Shown in pieces: positions 43,637-54,681 of a stretch of DNA of 64,000 nucleotides; position 1 is the stretch's first letter, and each line of letters opens with the position of its first letter. The stretch spans positions 248,001-312,000 of the forward strand of contig NZ_MCUN01000013.1 of NCBI RefSeq assembly GCF_002873455.1, written 5' to 3'. The translations under genes and the position numbers were made by a program. The notes beneath the pieces are model-generated. The model saw only the letters and a program-made list of their open reading frames with translations, had not been told where the DNA came from and did not search any database. The stretch comes from Vibrio splendidus (GTDB lineage Bacteria > Pseudomonadota > Gammaproteobacteria > Enterobacterales > Vibrionaceae).

Positions 43637-44761
43637 ATGATCATTGGCGTACCGAAGGAAATCAAGAACCACGAATACCGCGTTGGTATGACCCCAGCTA
43701 GCGTGAGAGAACTAACCTCACATAGCCACCAAGTTTTTGTTGAAACCAATGCCGGTACTGGTATCGGTTTTTCAGACGATGATTACATCGCTGTAGGCGC
43801 ATCCATTCTTCCTACTGCTGCTGACGTTTTCGCGAAAGCAGAGATGATTGTAAAGGTTAAAGAACCTCAAGCTGTCGAGCGAGCTATGCTTCGTGAAGGG
43901 CAAATATTATTTACCTATTTACACCTTGCACCAGATTTTCCACAAACGGAAGAGCTAATCAAGAGCAAAGCTGTCTGCGTAGCCTATGAGACTGTAACAG
44001 ATAATATGGGTCGCTTGCCACTATTAGCACCAATGTCTGAAGTCGCTGGTCGCATGTCTATTCAAGCAGGTGCACAAACACTAGAAAAATCTAACGGTGG
44101 TTGTGGTCTTCTTCTTGGTGGCGTTCCTGGTGTTGAACCAGCGAAAGTTGTTGTTGTTGGCGGCGGTGTTGTGGGTGCTAACGCAGCACGTATGGCAGTT
44201 GGCCTTCGCGCTGATGTGACGATTCTTGACCGTAACGTAGATACGCTTCGTCGTCTTGATGAAGAATTCCAAGGTCGCGCAAAAGTGGTTTATTCTACTG
44301 AAGACGCTATTGAGAAGCATGTTCTAGAAGCAGACCTAGTGATTGGTGCAGTACTGATCCCAGGTGCAGCAGCGCCTAAACTGGTTACAAAAGAGCACAT
44401 CGCTAAGATGAAACCAGGTTCAGCAGTTGTTGACGTTGCAATCGACCAAGGCGGTTGTTTCGAGACTTCACACGCAACGACTCACGCAGATCCAACTTAC
44501 ATTGTTGATGATGTAGTTCACTACTGTGTAGCTAACATGCCAGGTGCCGTTGCTCGTACTTCTACTTACGCACTAAACAATGCAACACTTCCTTACATTG
44601 TTAAGCTAGCGAACAAAGGCTACCGCGAAGCACTTCTATCTGATGAAGGTTTCCTAGAAGGTCTCAACGTTATCCACGGTAAAGTAACTTGCAAAGAAGT
44701 TGCAGAGAGCTTTGACCTAGAATATGTAGACCCAGCTGAAGCAATCGCAATGTTTAACTAA
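43637..44761 (+). CDS. ald: Alanine dehydrogenase
   Basis: NAD-dependent conversion of alanine to pyruvate and ammonia. The 374-residue enzyme shows the family start [20 protein letters not shown], catalytic lysine in VKVKEPQ, YLHLAP with catalytic His, the Rossmann loop [15 protein letters not shown], and [14 protein letters not shown] strong GAGGAGTCAGG site precedes the ATG. Placed opposite lrp, it is probably regulated by it. The strong double-hairpin terminator follows. Confidence 0.97.
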   Translation: MIIGVPKEIKNHEYRVGMTPASVRELTSHSHQVFVETNAGTGIGFSDDDYIAVGASILPTAADVFAKAEMIVKVKEPQAVERAMLREGQILFTYLHLAPDFPQTEELIKSKAVCVAYETVTDNMGRLPLLAPMSEVAGRMSIQAGAQTLEKSNGGCGLLLGGVPGVEPAKVVVVGGGVVGANAARMAVGLRADVTILDRNVDTLRRLDEEFQGRAKVVYSTEDAIEKHVLEADLVIGAVLIPGAAAPKLVTKEHIAKMKPGSAVVDVAIDQGGCFETSHATTHADPTYIVDDVVHYCVANMPGAVARTSTYALNNATLPYIVKLANKGYREALLSDEGFLEGLNVIHGKVTCKEVAESFDLEYVDPAEAIAMFN

Positions 44762-44830
44762 TGATGTAATGACTAACTGAACGCAATAACCTTCTCGTTG
44801 AAGCGTTCAGTTACTCATACACATTAAACA

Positions 44831-44867
44831 AAAAGCCAGTACGACATCATGTCGCGCTGGCTTTTTT
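44831..44867 (+). terminator. Intrinsic terminator of ald
   Basis: AAAAGCCAG and CTGGCTTTT form the outer stem, with CGAC/GTCG inside, followed by six T residues. Confidence 0.85.
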
Positions 44868-44868
44868 G

Positions 44869-44944
44869 CATTTATAGCTTTGTCTTGTATTTATAGCTTC
44901 ATTTTTCATTTATGACTTTGTTTTGCGTTTATGAGTTTAGCTCG
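44869..44944. repeat. Four imperfect tandem copies of a 19-bp unit
   Basis: CATTTATAGCTTTGTCTTG, TATTTATAGCTTCATTTTT, CATTTATGACTTTGTTTTG and CGTTTATGAGTTTAGCTCG follow one another directly after the ald terminator and before the convergent methyltransferase gene. They share TTTAT and a GCTTT-like core. There are no spacers, so this is a minisatellite and not CRISPR. Confidence 0.6.
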
Positions 44945-44965
44945 TAAAACACGCAACAGTTCTGT

Positions 44966-46174
44966 TTACTGATAACGCTCGACTTTAACCCCATGAATCA
45001 ATAGGTTTCTTGGCGTAATACTGCGTTCACAGAACTCTTCAATCGAAGCTTCATAGCCTTGTTCTTGCAGATAGATGGCACGATCTAAGGCCAACCATAT
45101 CTCCAATGGGCGTCTAAATACTTGTTGTACTAAGCTCAACTTCTCCATTTCCCAGAAAAGCGTCTCACCTTGGGCTAAGTAGAAATCAAAATCGACGTCT
45201 GAGCCAAGCGATATTTTTTTCACTTCAGATGCCCAGCGGCAAAATGATTCAAAACCCTTAGATAACTCTGACTTTTTAATACTTGGCACCGGAATGTATT
45301 CGTCGATATGAAATTCAGCTTTAAGCAGCTCACTGAAACCCAAACGATAACTCATCTCTAACTGGCGGTGCCTCTTGACTCTCTCACCACCAGTGACGGT
45401 TTCTTGAAGTGGAATTCTTAAGTCGCTCTTGTTCAATGTTAATGAAGAGTTTTTCGCAACGAATGACATCGCTTGGTAGTTCTCATCACGAATAAGGTGG
45501 TAACAACAAGGGGAAATAGTTACCGCCGATAACCCATGAGAAACAGACTTTTTAACTAACTCAACATGCAGATCACCACAAGCATGAAGCGCGACAGCGT
45601 GTTGGTTTGAATTAAACACATCCTCTGCGCTTTCTGAAAAAGCATCACCTTGAACAAAGTTCATCTCTAGCTTCTGGTCATCTGCAATCTTTTGGCCGCT
45701 TTCACATAAGGATTGCTGCCATTCAAAGCTAGTGACTTTTTGATTAGATTGTTGAGATAAAATGCGACCTAAAAAGCCTTTACCAGAGCACCATTCAAGC
45801 CACTCTTTACCATGGTGGTGTTCAAGTGCAGCCTCTCCCATCGACACGATTTGTTGCAGCTTTCTGCCGGGAATACCATCAGCAGTACCACGAGGGAGGT
45901 CTAATCCAACTAAAGCCGTATTATCAAACTGGATATTTTGGTTAGCTACATCTAACTGAGGGAGGAAACGAGTCAGTTCCTCGACCAAAAGCTGAGGCTG
46001 CTCTTTTAGCGTTTGAATGCGTTCAATACTCAAACCTTCTAACCAATCGACAAGTGGACGATTCACATCTTTCCATGGTTGATGGTGAGTTTGGCATAGA
46101 TGAAAAGGCTCCGAACGCCAATAGACTTGGTGCTCTAACAAGAATGAGTCGAGTATTGTAAATCGTGAATGCAT
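44966..46174 (-). CDS. SAM-dependent methyltransferase of the Methyltransf_32 type
   Basis: A 402-residue probably cytosolic protein. Its N-terminal region (about 1-125) is unfamiliar; the methyltransferase core follows with motif I EWCSGKGFLGRIL (in place of DxGxGxG), HACGDLHVEL, and ISPCCYHLIRDENY, the PCCYH pattern typical of the Methyltransf_32 family that includes eukaryotic GSTCD and the TRMT13 tRNA methylases. SGKGFLG and PCC support RNA or protein methylation, but the substrate is unknown. The ATG start MHSRFTILDSF is plausible. Lies alone between ald (convergent) and cysB (same strand), with no terminator seen on its own 3-prime side. Confidence 0.8.
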   Translation of the reverse strand: MHSRFTILDSFLLEHQVYWRSEPFHLCQTHHQPWKDVNRPLVDWLEGLSIERIQTLKEQPQLLVEELTRFLPQLDVANQNIQFDNTALVGLDLPRGTADGIPGRKLQQIVSMGEAALEHHHGKEWLEWCSGKGFLGRILSQQSNQKVTSFEWQQSLCESGQKIADDQKLEMNFVQGDAFSESAEDVFNSNQHAVALHACGDLHVELVKKSVSHGLSAVTISPCCYHLIRDENYQAMSFVAKNSSLTLNKSDLRIPLQETVTGGERVKRHRQLEMSYRLGFSELLKAEFHIDEYIPVPSIKKSELSKGFESFCRWASEVKKISLGSDVDFDFYLAQGETLFWEMEKLSLVQQVFRRPLEIWLALDRAIYLQEQGYEASIEEFCERSITPRNLLIHGVKVERYQ

Positions 46175-46290
46175 GCTTCCCCCTATGGTGCGTGGATTGT
46201 AGGGGTAAGAGACTGAAATGGAAAGGAAGGATACAAATCGAGGTTATAGAGACAGGCTATCAGTAAGTAAACCAAAACCGAGCTCAAATG

Positions 46291-46312
46291 AAAACGGCCT
46301 GTAAACAGGCCG
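46291..46312 (-). terminator. Intrinsic terminator of cysB
   Basis: CGGCCTGT and ACAGGCCG form an 8-bp perfect stem about 30 bases past the cysB stop; on the minus strand a TTTT run follows. Confidence 0.8.
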
Positions 46313-46341
46313 ATTGGGAATCGAGTTAAAGACTATGAACC

Positions 46342-47638
<1,297 letters not shown>

Positions 47639-48403
47639 ATGAATATTGGTTTAATAATCGCCTTAGTCGCCGTTCTTTTGGTGTTGGTTTTAGGCTACAA
47701 CATCATGCTTCAATACAAAGTTAAGGTAGAAACAGCGAAGAAACAGGAAGCCTCTCGTTATCTAACCATTATTGACGGAACAGAAGATTTGATTGGCAAT
47801 GCTCATCACATGCCTTTTAGCCAAGATCTTCTTATATGCTTAAACAATCGAATTCTTGATGCATTAGAAAACATGTATCAACTCGATCCTAAAAACAAGC
47901 AGCTTGCCCAACGCATCGAAAGCGTAAAACAACAAATCACTCAGCTTAAAGAGAACTACCAAGGCGGTGAAAGTACTACTTTCCGCGTTCCAAGCAGTGA
48001 CAAACAAGCGATCATGATGCTGAAGCTAGTTAAGCGTCTTCGTGATACAGTCCGTAACGAGCACAATAAAGGCCGCTTCGAGACCCAAGCTTATGTGGTT
48101 GAAAACGCTCGTTTAGAGACGATTCAAATTCGCATCAACATCGAAAATGTTATCAAGCGTGCAAACGACTCGATTTCGCGCGGACAGCCAGGCACAGCAA
48201 TTCAGTTACTGCGTAAAGGTATCGACGCATTAGCAACTAAGAACGATTCATACTCTACTCAAGCGAAAGAAAAGCTTCAGCAGATGCTTAACGATCTTGA
48301 TCAGAAGCGCCAAGATAAAAACGCACAAGATTTACAACAGATCGAATCTAAAGAGCGTGACGAAGACATGGACGCCCTCTTCGGTCAGAAGAAAAAATGG
48401 TAA
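47639..48403 (+). CDS. Membrane-anchored coiled-coil protein, unknown function
   Basis: A 254-residue protein with a single N-terminal membrane helix (about 4-22, IGLIIALVAVLLVLVLGYN) and a long charged, helical remainder: LAQRIESVKQQITQLKENY and AKEKLQQMLNDLDQKRQDKNAQDLQQI read as coiled coil. The short N-terminus and positive residues after the helix suggest the bulk stays in the cytoplasm. The C-terminal end is charged (DMDALFGQKKKW). I cannot place it in a named family; some databases label similar vibrio proteins DNA repair proteins, which I cannot support from the sequence. Monocistronic with its own terminator. Confidence 0.7.
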   Translation: MNIGLIIALVAVLLVLVLGYNIMLQYKVKVETAKKQEASRYLTIIDGTEDLIGNAHHMPFSQDLLICLNNRILDALENMYQLDPKNKQLAQRIESVKQQITQLKENYQGGESTTFRVPSSDKQAIMMLKLVKRLRDTVRNEHNKGRFETQAYVVENARLETIQIRINIENVIKRANDSISRGQPGTAIQLLRKGIDALATKNDSYSTQAKEKLQQMLNDLDQKRQDKNAQDLQQIESKERDEDMDALFGQKKKW

Positions 48404-48421
48404 CAATCTAACGCAATACTT

Positions 48422-48459
48422 AAAGGCCGCTTATTTACAATAAATTAGCGGCCTTTTTT
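48422..48459 (+). terminator. Terminator after the coiled-coil gene
   Basis: AAAGGCCGCT and AGCGGCCTTT enclose a 15-base loop that itself has TTT/AAA pairing potential, and six T residues follow. Confidence 0.85.
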
Positions 48460-48544
48460 GTAGCTGTTGAATTTCCTTTCTCTGTATAGGGAGATCTCTT
48501 GAGCTGTGATAAAATCCCGCATTATCAACAAACTTGCCCTGACC

Positions 48545-49300
48545 ATGTATCAAGAATTATTAGCTCCAATCCACTCTTTTCTTAAAGCTGAAACGCCAGA
48601 TTCATGGATCGATGAAGCCAAAAAGCCTGAAAACCTTCACATCATTCTACGCGATCACATGCTTTGTGAGCTTAAGGCGGCACAGAGTGCTTTGTTCCTT
48701 ATCCGCAAGTACGCAGTTGATAAAGAAAGCGCGAAGCAACTGAATGAATGGATTTTGCCCTACGAGCAATTTGCTTACCGTCGTATCGGAGACTTAGAGT
48801 CTCTACGTGGCAAAAGCAACGTATCAAAGCAAATCACAGCGAAAGAAGGCTGCAATTACGGTACTGACCTGATCGATAAGATGGTATTGCTGATCAAAGA
48901 AGAGCTCCATCACTTCTACCAAGTCATGGAATTGATGGTAAAGAAAGGCGTGACTTACCAACCGATTGAAGCGGGTCGCTACGCTAAGGGCTTAATCAAG
49001 CAAGTTAAAACTTACGAACCTGATGCTCTAGTTGATAAACTCATCATCGGTGCATTTATTGAAGCTCGTTCTTGCGAGCGTTTCGCTAAATTGGCTCCAT
49101 TCTTGGAAGAAGATATGGAGAAGTTTTACGTGTCTCTGCTTCGTTCAGAGGCTCGTCACTACCAAGATTACCTTGAGCTAGCGGAACAGATCGCAGGAAA
49201 AGATATCTCCGAGCGTATTGCTCATTTCGCGCAAGTAGAAGCTGATCTTATCATTTCAGAAGACAGCGATTTTAAGTTCCATAGCGGCGCTCCGGTTTAG
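48545..49300 (+). CDS. miaE: tRNA-(ms2io6A)-hydroxylase
   Basis: Diiron oxygenase that hydroxylates the isopentenyl group of ms2i6A37 in tRNA. The 251-residue protein matches Salmonella MiaE: DHMLCELKAAQSALF, IKEELHHFYQVMELM, IEARSCERF and SEARHYQDYLELA supply the paired Glu/His iron ligands. The start is ATG at 48545 (MYQELLAPIHSFL), which is the family N-terminus; a GTG thirteen codons earlier gives an unconserved extension. No strong Shine-Dalgarno is visible before the chosen ATG. Convergent with pyrF. Confidence 0.93.
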   Translation: MYQELLAPIHSFLKAETPDSWIDEAKKPENLHIILRDHMLCELKAAQSALFLIRKYAVDKESAKQLNEWILPYEQFAYRRIGDLESLRGKSNVSKQITAKEGCNYGTDLIDKMVLLIKEELHHFYQVMELMVKKGVTYQPIEAGRYAKGLIKQVKTYEPDALVDKLIIGAFIEARSCERFAKLAPFLEEDMEKFYVSLLRSEARHYQDYLELAEQIAGKDISERIAHFAQVEADLIISEDSDFKFHSGAPV

Positions 49301-49354
49301 ACTAGACAAGATAACTCAAATCCAGACCAATTCTGTATCTCGTACACAAATGAA

Positions 49355-49384
49355 AAGGCCAGCAATTTGCTGGCCTTCCTTCTT
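49355..49384. terminator. Bidirectional terminator between miaE and pyrF
   Basis: AAGGCCAGC and GCTGGCCTT pair over ATTT with flanking A and T residues. It serves the convergent miaE and pyrF. Confidence 0.8.
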
Positions 49385-49409
49385 ATTTGAATAGCTTTCT
49401 AATGCAAAC

Positions 49410-50105
49410 CTAAGCTAGCGTACCGTTGATCTCTGCAAGCACAGCAGCAGGGTCTATCGCTTGAGTGATAGGACGACCGATAACAAGGTAGTCAGAACCT
49501 GACTCAATAGCTTTAGAAGGCGTCATGATTCTCTTCTGGTCACCAACATCAGCGCCTACAGGACGAATACCAGGCGTTACTAGCTTGAATTCTTGACCAA
49601 GAGCACCTTTCAATAAAGAAGCCTCCTGTGCCGAACATACAACGCCGTCTAAGCCTGAGCTTTTAGTCAGAGATGCCAAGCGCATCACCTGCTTCTGTGG
49701 CTCAAGATCCAAACCAATACCCGCCAAGTCAGATTGCTCCATACTGGTCAGTACTGTCACGCCAATTAGCAACGGACGATCTTTGCCATACGGTTCCAAG
49801 ATTTCGCGAGACGCCGTCATCATGCGCTCACCGCCACTTGCATGTACGTTCACCATCCAAACACCTAGCTCCGCGGCAGCTCGTACAGCTTTCGAACATG
49901 TGTTCGGGATGTCGTGGAATTTAAGATCCAAAAATACTGAGAAACCACGTTTATGCAATTCACGAACAAATTCAGGACCAAACAAGGTAAACATTTCTTT
50001 GCCCACTTTTAGACGGCAAGATGCTGGGTCAATACGATCAACAAAGGCTAACGCATCCGCTTGGTTATCATAATCCAATGCTACAATGATTTTTTGGTCG
50101 TTCAT
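49410..50105 (-). CDS. pyrF: Orotidine 5-phosphate decarboxylase
   Basis: Decarboxylates OMP to UMP, the last step of pyrimidine synthesis. The 231-residue TIM barrel has the catalytic tetrad region [12 protein letters not shown] (Asp, Lys, Asp), [13 protein letters not shown] and the phosphate-binding TPGIRP...QKRIMTP and VIGRPIT. Standard length. It follows lapB as part of the usual lapA-lapB-pyrF arrangement, although a hairpin lies between. Confidence 0.97.
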   Translation of the reverse strand: MNDQKIIVALDYDNQADALAFVDRIDPASCRLKVGKEMFTLFGPEFVRELHKRGFSVFLDLKFHDIPNTCSKAVRAAAELGVWMVNVHASGGERMMTASREILEPYGKDRPLLIGVTVLTSMEQSDLAGIGLDLEPQKQVMRLASLTKSSGLDGVVCSAQEASLLKGALGQEFKLVTPGIRPVGADVGDQKRIMTPSKAIESGSDYLVIGRPITQAIDPAAVLAEINGTLA

Positions 50106-50172
50106 TTCATCTCCTAACGCAGTTAACTTTCTACAAAATATTTATACCAATCAGGCCATAAATAACAGTCAT

Positions 50173-50195
50173 AAAAATGCAGCCCGAAAGCTGCA
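50173..50195 (-). terminator. Weak terminator after lapB
   Basis: TGCAGC and GCTGCA pair over a 6-base loop; on the minus strand ATTTTTATG follows. The stem is short, so read-through into pyrF is plausible. Confidence 0.6.
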
Positions 50196-50227
50196 ATTAA
50201 TAATTTGGTCTTAAAATGACCACGAAT

Positions 50228-51403
50228 CTATTCACCATCAAGCCCACGAATAGGCTTGATCGTTCCCCACCCCTTACATGAAGGGCAGTGCCAATACATT
50301 GAGTGTGTTGAAAAACCACACTGACGGCAACGATAATGAGGCTTAACCTTGAGTTGTTCACCAACCATAGATTGAAGTGTGGTTAAGCTGTCTTTCGCAC
50401 GACCTTCTTCTGCTTCAGCTAGGTGATAATCGATTAATCGATAAAAACCTTTCATGGTTGGATTTTTGACAAGCTGCTTTGTTAGTAGCTCTTGAGCAGA
50501 GCCAACATCTTCATGGTGAGCAACCAATTGAGCGAGCATCAGTTCAGCGGATACACCGGCTTTATTCTGGATACAAGCTTTAAGGAACTCGACCAATTGA
50601 GCCTCTTGCCCAAGCTTGTGGTAACACTCAGCAAGGGTTGGCAACACCTCACTAATAAAGTCGATATCTTGCTCAAGTACCGATTCCAGACAGTCGATTG
50701 TCTTTTGGTAGTCTTCGTTCGCTAAATGGAACTTGCCCAAAGCAATGCTAGCACGAACACATTTAGGATCTTCAGAAAGTGCCTTTTTGAAATGCTGAAG
50801 TGCTTTAGAACGATGACCATCTGCTTGATCTTGCATCGCAAGTTCACACCAGAAATGTGCAACTGTCGCACGCATCTTCATTTTCTTCTTACCGAGCTTA
50901 ACTAAGATATTCCCGTAGTGAATAGCTTTGTTCCACTCTCGAGTTTGCTGATAAATAGCAACCAACTGCTGTAGAGCACCCTCTTTGTGATCGGGTTCTT
51001 CTACAAGCTGTTCAAAGATTTTTTCGGCGCGATCGAGAAAGCCAGAGACCATATAATCTTTAGCTAATTGTTGCAGTGCTAGGTTTTTCTGATCGAGAGT
51101 TAATCCCGAACGAGAGATAAGATTTTGGTGAATACGAATGGCACGGTCGACTTCGCCTCTTGAGCGGAACAAGTTGCCCAAAGCCAAGTGGGTATCGATG
51201 GTTTCATTGTCGACTTGAAGGAGTTCAATGAAGTGATCAACCGCTTTGTCTGACTGGTCTGACAGTAATAGGTTCAAACCCGTCACGTATTGACGGGAAA
51301 TCTGGTGTGATTGTTTCTGTTTTTCTTGCTGAGCGTTACGGTTACCCATATACCAACCGTAAGCGGCGGCAATAGGTAAGAGCAAGAACAGTAACTCTAA
51401 CAT
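50228..51403 (-). CDS. lapB: LapB (YciM), LPS assembly regulator
   Basis: Inner-membrane adaptor that presents LpxC to FtsH and so limits LPS synthesis. About 391 residues: one N-terminal membrane helix (MLELLFLLLPIAAAYGWYMG), a series of TPR repeats (about 40-350, e.g. DKAVDHFIELLQVDNETIDTH...GNLFRSRGEVDRAIRIH), and the C-terminal rubredoxin-type metal domain YRCRQCGF...WHCPSCKGWG. ATG at 51403 is taken; a TTG one codon earlier is possible. Adjacent to lapA, nine bases upstream. Confidence 0.95.
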   Translation of the reverse strand: MLELLFLLLPIAAAYGWYMGNRNAQQEKQKQSHQISRQYVTGLNLLLSDQSDKAVDHFIELLQVDNETIDTHLALGNLFRSRGEVDRAIRIHQNLISRSGLTLDQKNLALQQLAKDYMVSGFLDRAEKIFEQLVEEPDHKEGALQQLVAIYQQTREWNKAIHYGNILVKLGKKKMKMRATVAHFWCELAMQDQADGHRSKALQHFKKALSEDPKCVRASIALGKFHLANEDYQKTIDCLESVLEQDIDFISEVLPTLAECYHKLGQEAQLVEFLKACIQNKAGVSAELMLAQLVAHHEDVGSAQELLTKQLVKNPTMKGFYRLIDYHLAEAEEGRAKDSLTTLQSMVGEQLKVKPHYRCRQCGFSTHSMYWHCPSCKGWGTIKPIRGLDGE

Positions 51404-51415
51404 CAAATAAGACCT

Positions 51416-51688
51416 TTAAGCTTTGGTATCAGCAGCTACCTGCTTTGATTGCTTATTGAGTTGTTTCTTCAAACGATGAATTCTCAGTTGAGATCGCATG
51501 TGCATATTACCGAATACTAACCAAGCGAGACCAAAGCCTGAAACAAAGACAACACCCAGTAAGCTTGATAGATGGAAATCACCTTGCGCTAGCAGATAGT
51601 TGAAATTCACGCTTGTTTGATTTTGAGAGCCTAAAGCCAGTGCAATTAAGAAAAGGGCGATAACGGCGACTATTTTTATAATTTTCAT
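51416..51688 (-). CDS. lapA: LapA (YciS), small inner-membrane protein
   Basis: A 90-residue DUF1049 protein with two membrane helices (about 4-22 and 40-62) joined by SQNQTSVNFNYLLAQGDFHL and a basic cytoplasmic tail (IHRLKKQLNKQSKQ). Partner of LapB in tuning LPS synthesis. It sits between ihfB and lapB, in the classical ihfB-lapA-lapB order. Confidence 0.93.
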   Translation of the reverse strand: MKIIKIVAVIALFLIALALGSQNQTSVNFNYLLAQGDFHLSSLLGVVFVSGFGLAWLVFGNMHMRSQLRIHRLKKQLNKQSKQVAADTKA

Positions 51689-51764
51689 AGTTCATCACTC
51701 ATTGGTTAGTTAGCTGTACGATTATGCAGGAAAATTACTAATCAGACCACCATATTATGGTCAT

Positions 51765-51798
51765 AAAAAAGCGGCATACATTATAGTATGCCGCTTTT
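51765..51798 (-). terminator. Terminator of ihfB
   Basis: AAAAGCGGCATAC and GTATGCCGCTTTT form a perfect 13-bp stem with a 6-base loop; on the minus strand six T residues follow. It separates ihfB from lapA. Confidence 0.9.
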
Positions 51799-51817
51799 CT
51801 TAATTCCGATAAGTAGT

Positions 51818-52102
51818 CTACAGTCCTGAGTTTACTCGTTCGCGTAGCTCTTTACCTGGTTTAAAGTGAGGAACGTATTTACCTTCCAACTCAACCTTGT
51901 CACCAGTTTTAGGATTACGTCCAACACGAGGTTCACGGAAATGCAGAGAAAAGCTGCCAAAACCGCGAATTTCGATTCGGTCACCACTTTCTAGTGTTGA
52001 AGCCATGTGCTCTAAAATGTCTTTTACAGCGTCTTCAATTTCTTTTGCAGAAAGATGCGTTTGCTCAGCACACAGTCTTTCAATCAATTCAGACTTAGTC
52101 AT
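51818..52102 (-). CDS. ihfB: Integration host factor subunit beta
   Basis: One of two subunits of the IHF DNA-bending protein. The 94-residue HU-type protein has the conserved [27 protein letters not shown] arm with the intercalating proline of the NPKTG tip, and ends [16 protein letters not shown]. Length and start [10 protein letters not shown] match E. coli IhfB. Lies downstream of rpsA, as usual. Confidence 0.97.
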   Translation of the reverse strand: MTKSELIERLCAEQTHLSAKEIEDAVKDILEHMASTLESGDRIEIRGFGSFSLHFREPRVGRNPKTGDKVELEGKYVPHFKPGKELRERVNSGL

Positions 52103-52157
52103 AGTTACCCTCGTTGGTTTTCTTTTTAGAAATTATAGACCTATCGGAAAAATAAGC

Positions 52158-52185
52158 AAAAAAAAAGGAGCCTTGCGGCTCCTTT
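52158..52185 (-). terminator. Terminator of rpsA
   Basis: AAAGGAGCC and GGCTCCTTT pair over a TTGC loop, followed on the minus strand by a long U run. It precedes the ihfB promoter region. Confidence 0.85.
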
Positions 52186-52223
52186 CTTGGCTATATAGCT
52201 ATAATTCTCTTAATGAGAAGCTA

Positions 52224-53894
52224 TTATTCGCCTTTAGCAGCTTTGAATGCGTCTGCCATTGCGTTACCGAACGCGCCTTCATCAGACTTGTTCAGTGAAG
52301 CCATTGCTTCTTGCTCATCAGCTTCATCTTTAGCTTTGATAGATAGGTTGATTACGCGGTTCTTACGGTCTACACCAGTGAACTTCGCTTCAACGCTGTC
52401 GCCAACGCTTAGGATTAGAGATGCATCTTCGATACGGTCACGAGAAACTTCAGAAGCACGTAGGTAGCCTTCAACGCCTTCGATTAGCTCGATAGTAGCG
52501 CCTTTAGCGTCAACTGCAGTTACAGTACCGTTTACAAGAACACCTTTCTTGTTGTCAGCAACGTATGCGTTGAACGGGTCGTTTTCCATTTGCTTAACGC
52601 CAAGAGAAATACGCTCACGCTCTGCATCTACTGCTAGAACAACAGCAGAGATTTCGTCGCCTTTCTTGTATTCACGTACAGCTTCTTCGCCGGCAGCGTT
52701 CCAAGAAATGTCAGATAGGTGTACAAGACCGTCGATACCGCCTTCTAGACCGATGAAGATACCAAAGTCAGTGATAGACTTGATCTTACCAGTAACTTTG
52801 TCGCCCTTAGCTTGCATTTCTGCAAATGACTGCCATGGGTTAGCTTTACACTGTTTCAGACCTAGAGAGATACGACGACGCTCTTCGTCGATATCAAGAA
52901 CCATAACCTCAACTTCGTCGCCAACATTAACAACTTTAGAAGGGTGGATGTTCTTGTTAGTCCAATCCATTTCAGAAACGTGTACTAGACCTTCAACGCC
53001 TTCTTCGATTTCAACGAAGCAGCCGTAGTCAGTTAGGTTCGTAACACGACCAGAAAGTTTGTGACCTTCTGGGTAACGCTTAGCGATTGCTACCCATGGA
53101 TCTTCGCCAAGTTGCTTAAGACCTAGTGAAACACGAGTGCGCTCACGATCGAACTTAAGAACTTTAACTAGGATTTCGTCACCAACGTTAACGATCTCTG
53201 ATGGGTGCTTAACACGCTTCCAAGCCATATCTGTGATATGTAGAAGACCGTCAACACCGCCAAGATCAACGAATGCACCGTAGTCAGTAAGGTTCTTAAC
53301 GATACCTTTAACTTCAGTACCTTCTTGTAGAGTTTCAAGAAGTTCGTCACGCTCAACACTGTTTTCAGATTCGATAACAGCACGACGAGAAACAACAACG
53401 TTGTTACGCTTCTGGTCTAGCTTGATTACTTTGAACTCTAGCTCTTTGTTTTCTAGGTGAGCAGTGTCGCGGATAGGACGTACATCTACTAGAGAACCAG
53501 GAAGGAAAGCACGGATACCGTTAAGTTCAACAGTGAAACCGCCTTTAACTTTACCGTTGATGATACCAACAACAGTTTCAGCTTCTTCGCAAGCTTTCTC
53601 AAGTACGATCCAAGCTTCGTGACGCTTAGCTTTCTCACGAGAAAGTTGAGTTTCACCGAAACCATCTTCAACAGCGTCTAGAGCTACGTCTACTTCAGCA
53701 CCAACTTCAACTTCAAGTTCGCCAGCAGCGTTCTTGAATTGTTCAGCAGGGATAGCAGATTCAGACTTAAGACCAGCATCTACAAGAACGAAACCGTTCT
53801 CGATAGCTACTACAGTACCTTTAACGATGCTGCCTTGTTGGAATTCAGTTTCAGATAGAAACTCTTCAAAGAGTTGAGCAAAAGATTCAGTCAT
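52224..53894 (-). CDS. rpsA: 30S ribosomal protein S1
   Basis: Holds mRNA on the ribosome. 556 residues with six S1/OB domains (about residues 20-85, 105-170, 190-260, 275-345, 362-432, 450-518), repeats of the GxVxxxxxxGxFVxL pattern such as [31 protein letters not shown]. The N-terminus [13 protein letters not shown] is conserved; the C-terminal tail is acidic. Translation starts without a strong Shine-Dalgarno behind two hairpins, as expected for autogenous control by S1. Confidence 0.97.
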   Translation of the reverse strand: MTESFAQLFEEFLSETEFQQGSIVKGTVVAIENGFVLVDAGLKSESAIPAEQFKNAAGELEVEVGAEVDVALDAVEDGFGETQLSREKAKRHEAWIVLEKACEEAETVVGIINGKVKGGFTVELNGIRAFLPGSLVDVRPIRDTAHLENKELEFKVIKLDQKRNNVVVSRRAVIESENSVERDELLETLQEGTEVKGIVKNLTDYGAFVDLGGVDGLLHITDMAWKRVKHPSEIVNVGDEILVKVLKFDRERTRVSLGLKQLGEDPWVAIAKRYPEGHKLSGRVTNLTDYGCFVEIEEGVEGLVHVSEMDWTNKNIHPSKVVNVGDEVEVMVLDIDEERRRISLGLKQCKANPWQSFAEMQAKGDKVTGKIKSITDFGIFIGLEGGIDGLVHLSDISWNAAGEEAVREYKKGDEISAVVLAVDAERERISLGVKQMENDPFNAYVADNKKGVLVNGTVTAVDAKGATIELIEGVEGYLRASEVSRDRIEDASLILSVGDSVEAKFTGVDRKNRVINLSIKAKDEADEQEAMASLNKSDEGAFGNAMADAFKAAKGE

Positions 53895-53919
53895 TATTTA
53901 ATCTTCAATAATTAAACGT

Positions 53920-53999
53920 CCATGGGTATCCTACCGCATGGGGTTGATAAATTCGCCGGTCATCATCCTTGCGACCAACGTTCGTACTAGCTCGGCGAA
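53920..53999 (-). promoter_or_regulatory. Structured rpsA leader (autoregulatory)
   Basis: Plus-strand CCATGGGTA/TACCGCATGG makes a 9-bp stem with one bulged G (53920-53941), and TTCGCCG/CGGCGAA (53952-53958 and 53993-53999) a second longer stem. The rpsA start follows about 25 bases after the first, with only a weak GAAG motif. In E. coli, S1 binds a comparable leader to repress its own translation. Confidence 0.6.
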
Positions 54000-54000
54000 A

Positions 54001-54681
54001 TTACCCAGCCAGTTTCGATTCAATATAGTGTAGTGCTTTTTCTACTACCTGCTCAATATTCATTGAGGTGGAGTCAAGCACTAGAGCATCCTCTGCAGGG
54101 CGAAGTGGCGCCACTGGGCGATTACGATCTCGATCGTCTCGCTCTTGGATCTCGCTCAAAAGGTCGTCAAATTTAACATCTAACCCCTTCTGTTGCAACT
54201 GTTTAAGGCGGCGACTCGCACGCTCTTCAGCACTTGCATCTAAAAATATTTTCGCTTCAGCTTGAGTAAACACAACCGTTCCCATGTCACGGCCATCAGC
54301 AACCAAACCAGGCGCTGCGCTGAATGCGCGTTGACGACGAAGCAGTGCTTCACGAACGCGAGGTAAAGCGGCCACTTTTGAAGCTGCCATGCCGGTCTCT
54401 TCTTTACGAAGTTCACCTGACACATCTTCACCTTCTAAGATAACCTTAACTAAGTCGCCTTCAGCAATAAACTGCACGTCTAAATGTGTCGCAAGGGGTA
54501 CTAAAGCATCTTCTGATTCAGTATCCACACCGTGGTGAATTGCCGCTAAAGCCAATACGCGATAGATCGCGCCTGAGTCTAGAAGATGAAAGCCTAGCTT
54601 ATCTGCTAGCAACATACACAGGGTACCTTTACCTGCACCACTTGGTCCATCAACCGTAATAACTGGGCTTTGAGAAGGCAT
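54001..54681 (-). CDS. cmk: Cytidylate kinase
   Basis: Phosphorylates CMP and dCMP. The 226-residue P-loop NMP kinase has [11 protein letters not shown] at 10-20, [22 protein letters not shown], and the LID-like segment [15 protein letters not shown]. Gammaproteobacterial Cmk length. It lies upstream of rpsA in the standard cmk-rpsA-ihfB order. Confidence 0.96.
   Translation of the reverse strand: MPSQSPVITVDGPSGAGKGTLCMLLADKLGFHLLDSGAIYRVLALAAIHHGVDTESEDALVPLATHLDVQFIAEGDLVKVILEGEDVSGELRKEETGMAASKVAALPRVREALLRRQRAFSAAPGLVADGRDMGTVVFTQAEAKIFLDASAEERASRRLKQLQQKGLDVKFDDLLSEIQERDDRDRNRPVAPLRPAEDALVLDSTSMNIEQVVEKALHYIESKLAG

Noticed and set aside
44869..44944. Possible CRISPR array from regularly placed repeats
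   Set aside because: The 19-bp units are contiguous with no spacers, are degenerate, and no cas gene is near.
51897..52298. A 133-codon plus-strand frame across ihfB and the rpsA end
   Set aside because: It is antisense to two conserved genes and spans their terminator; no coding features.
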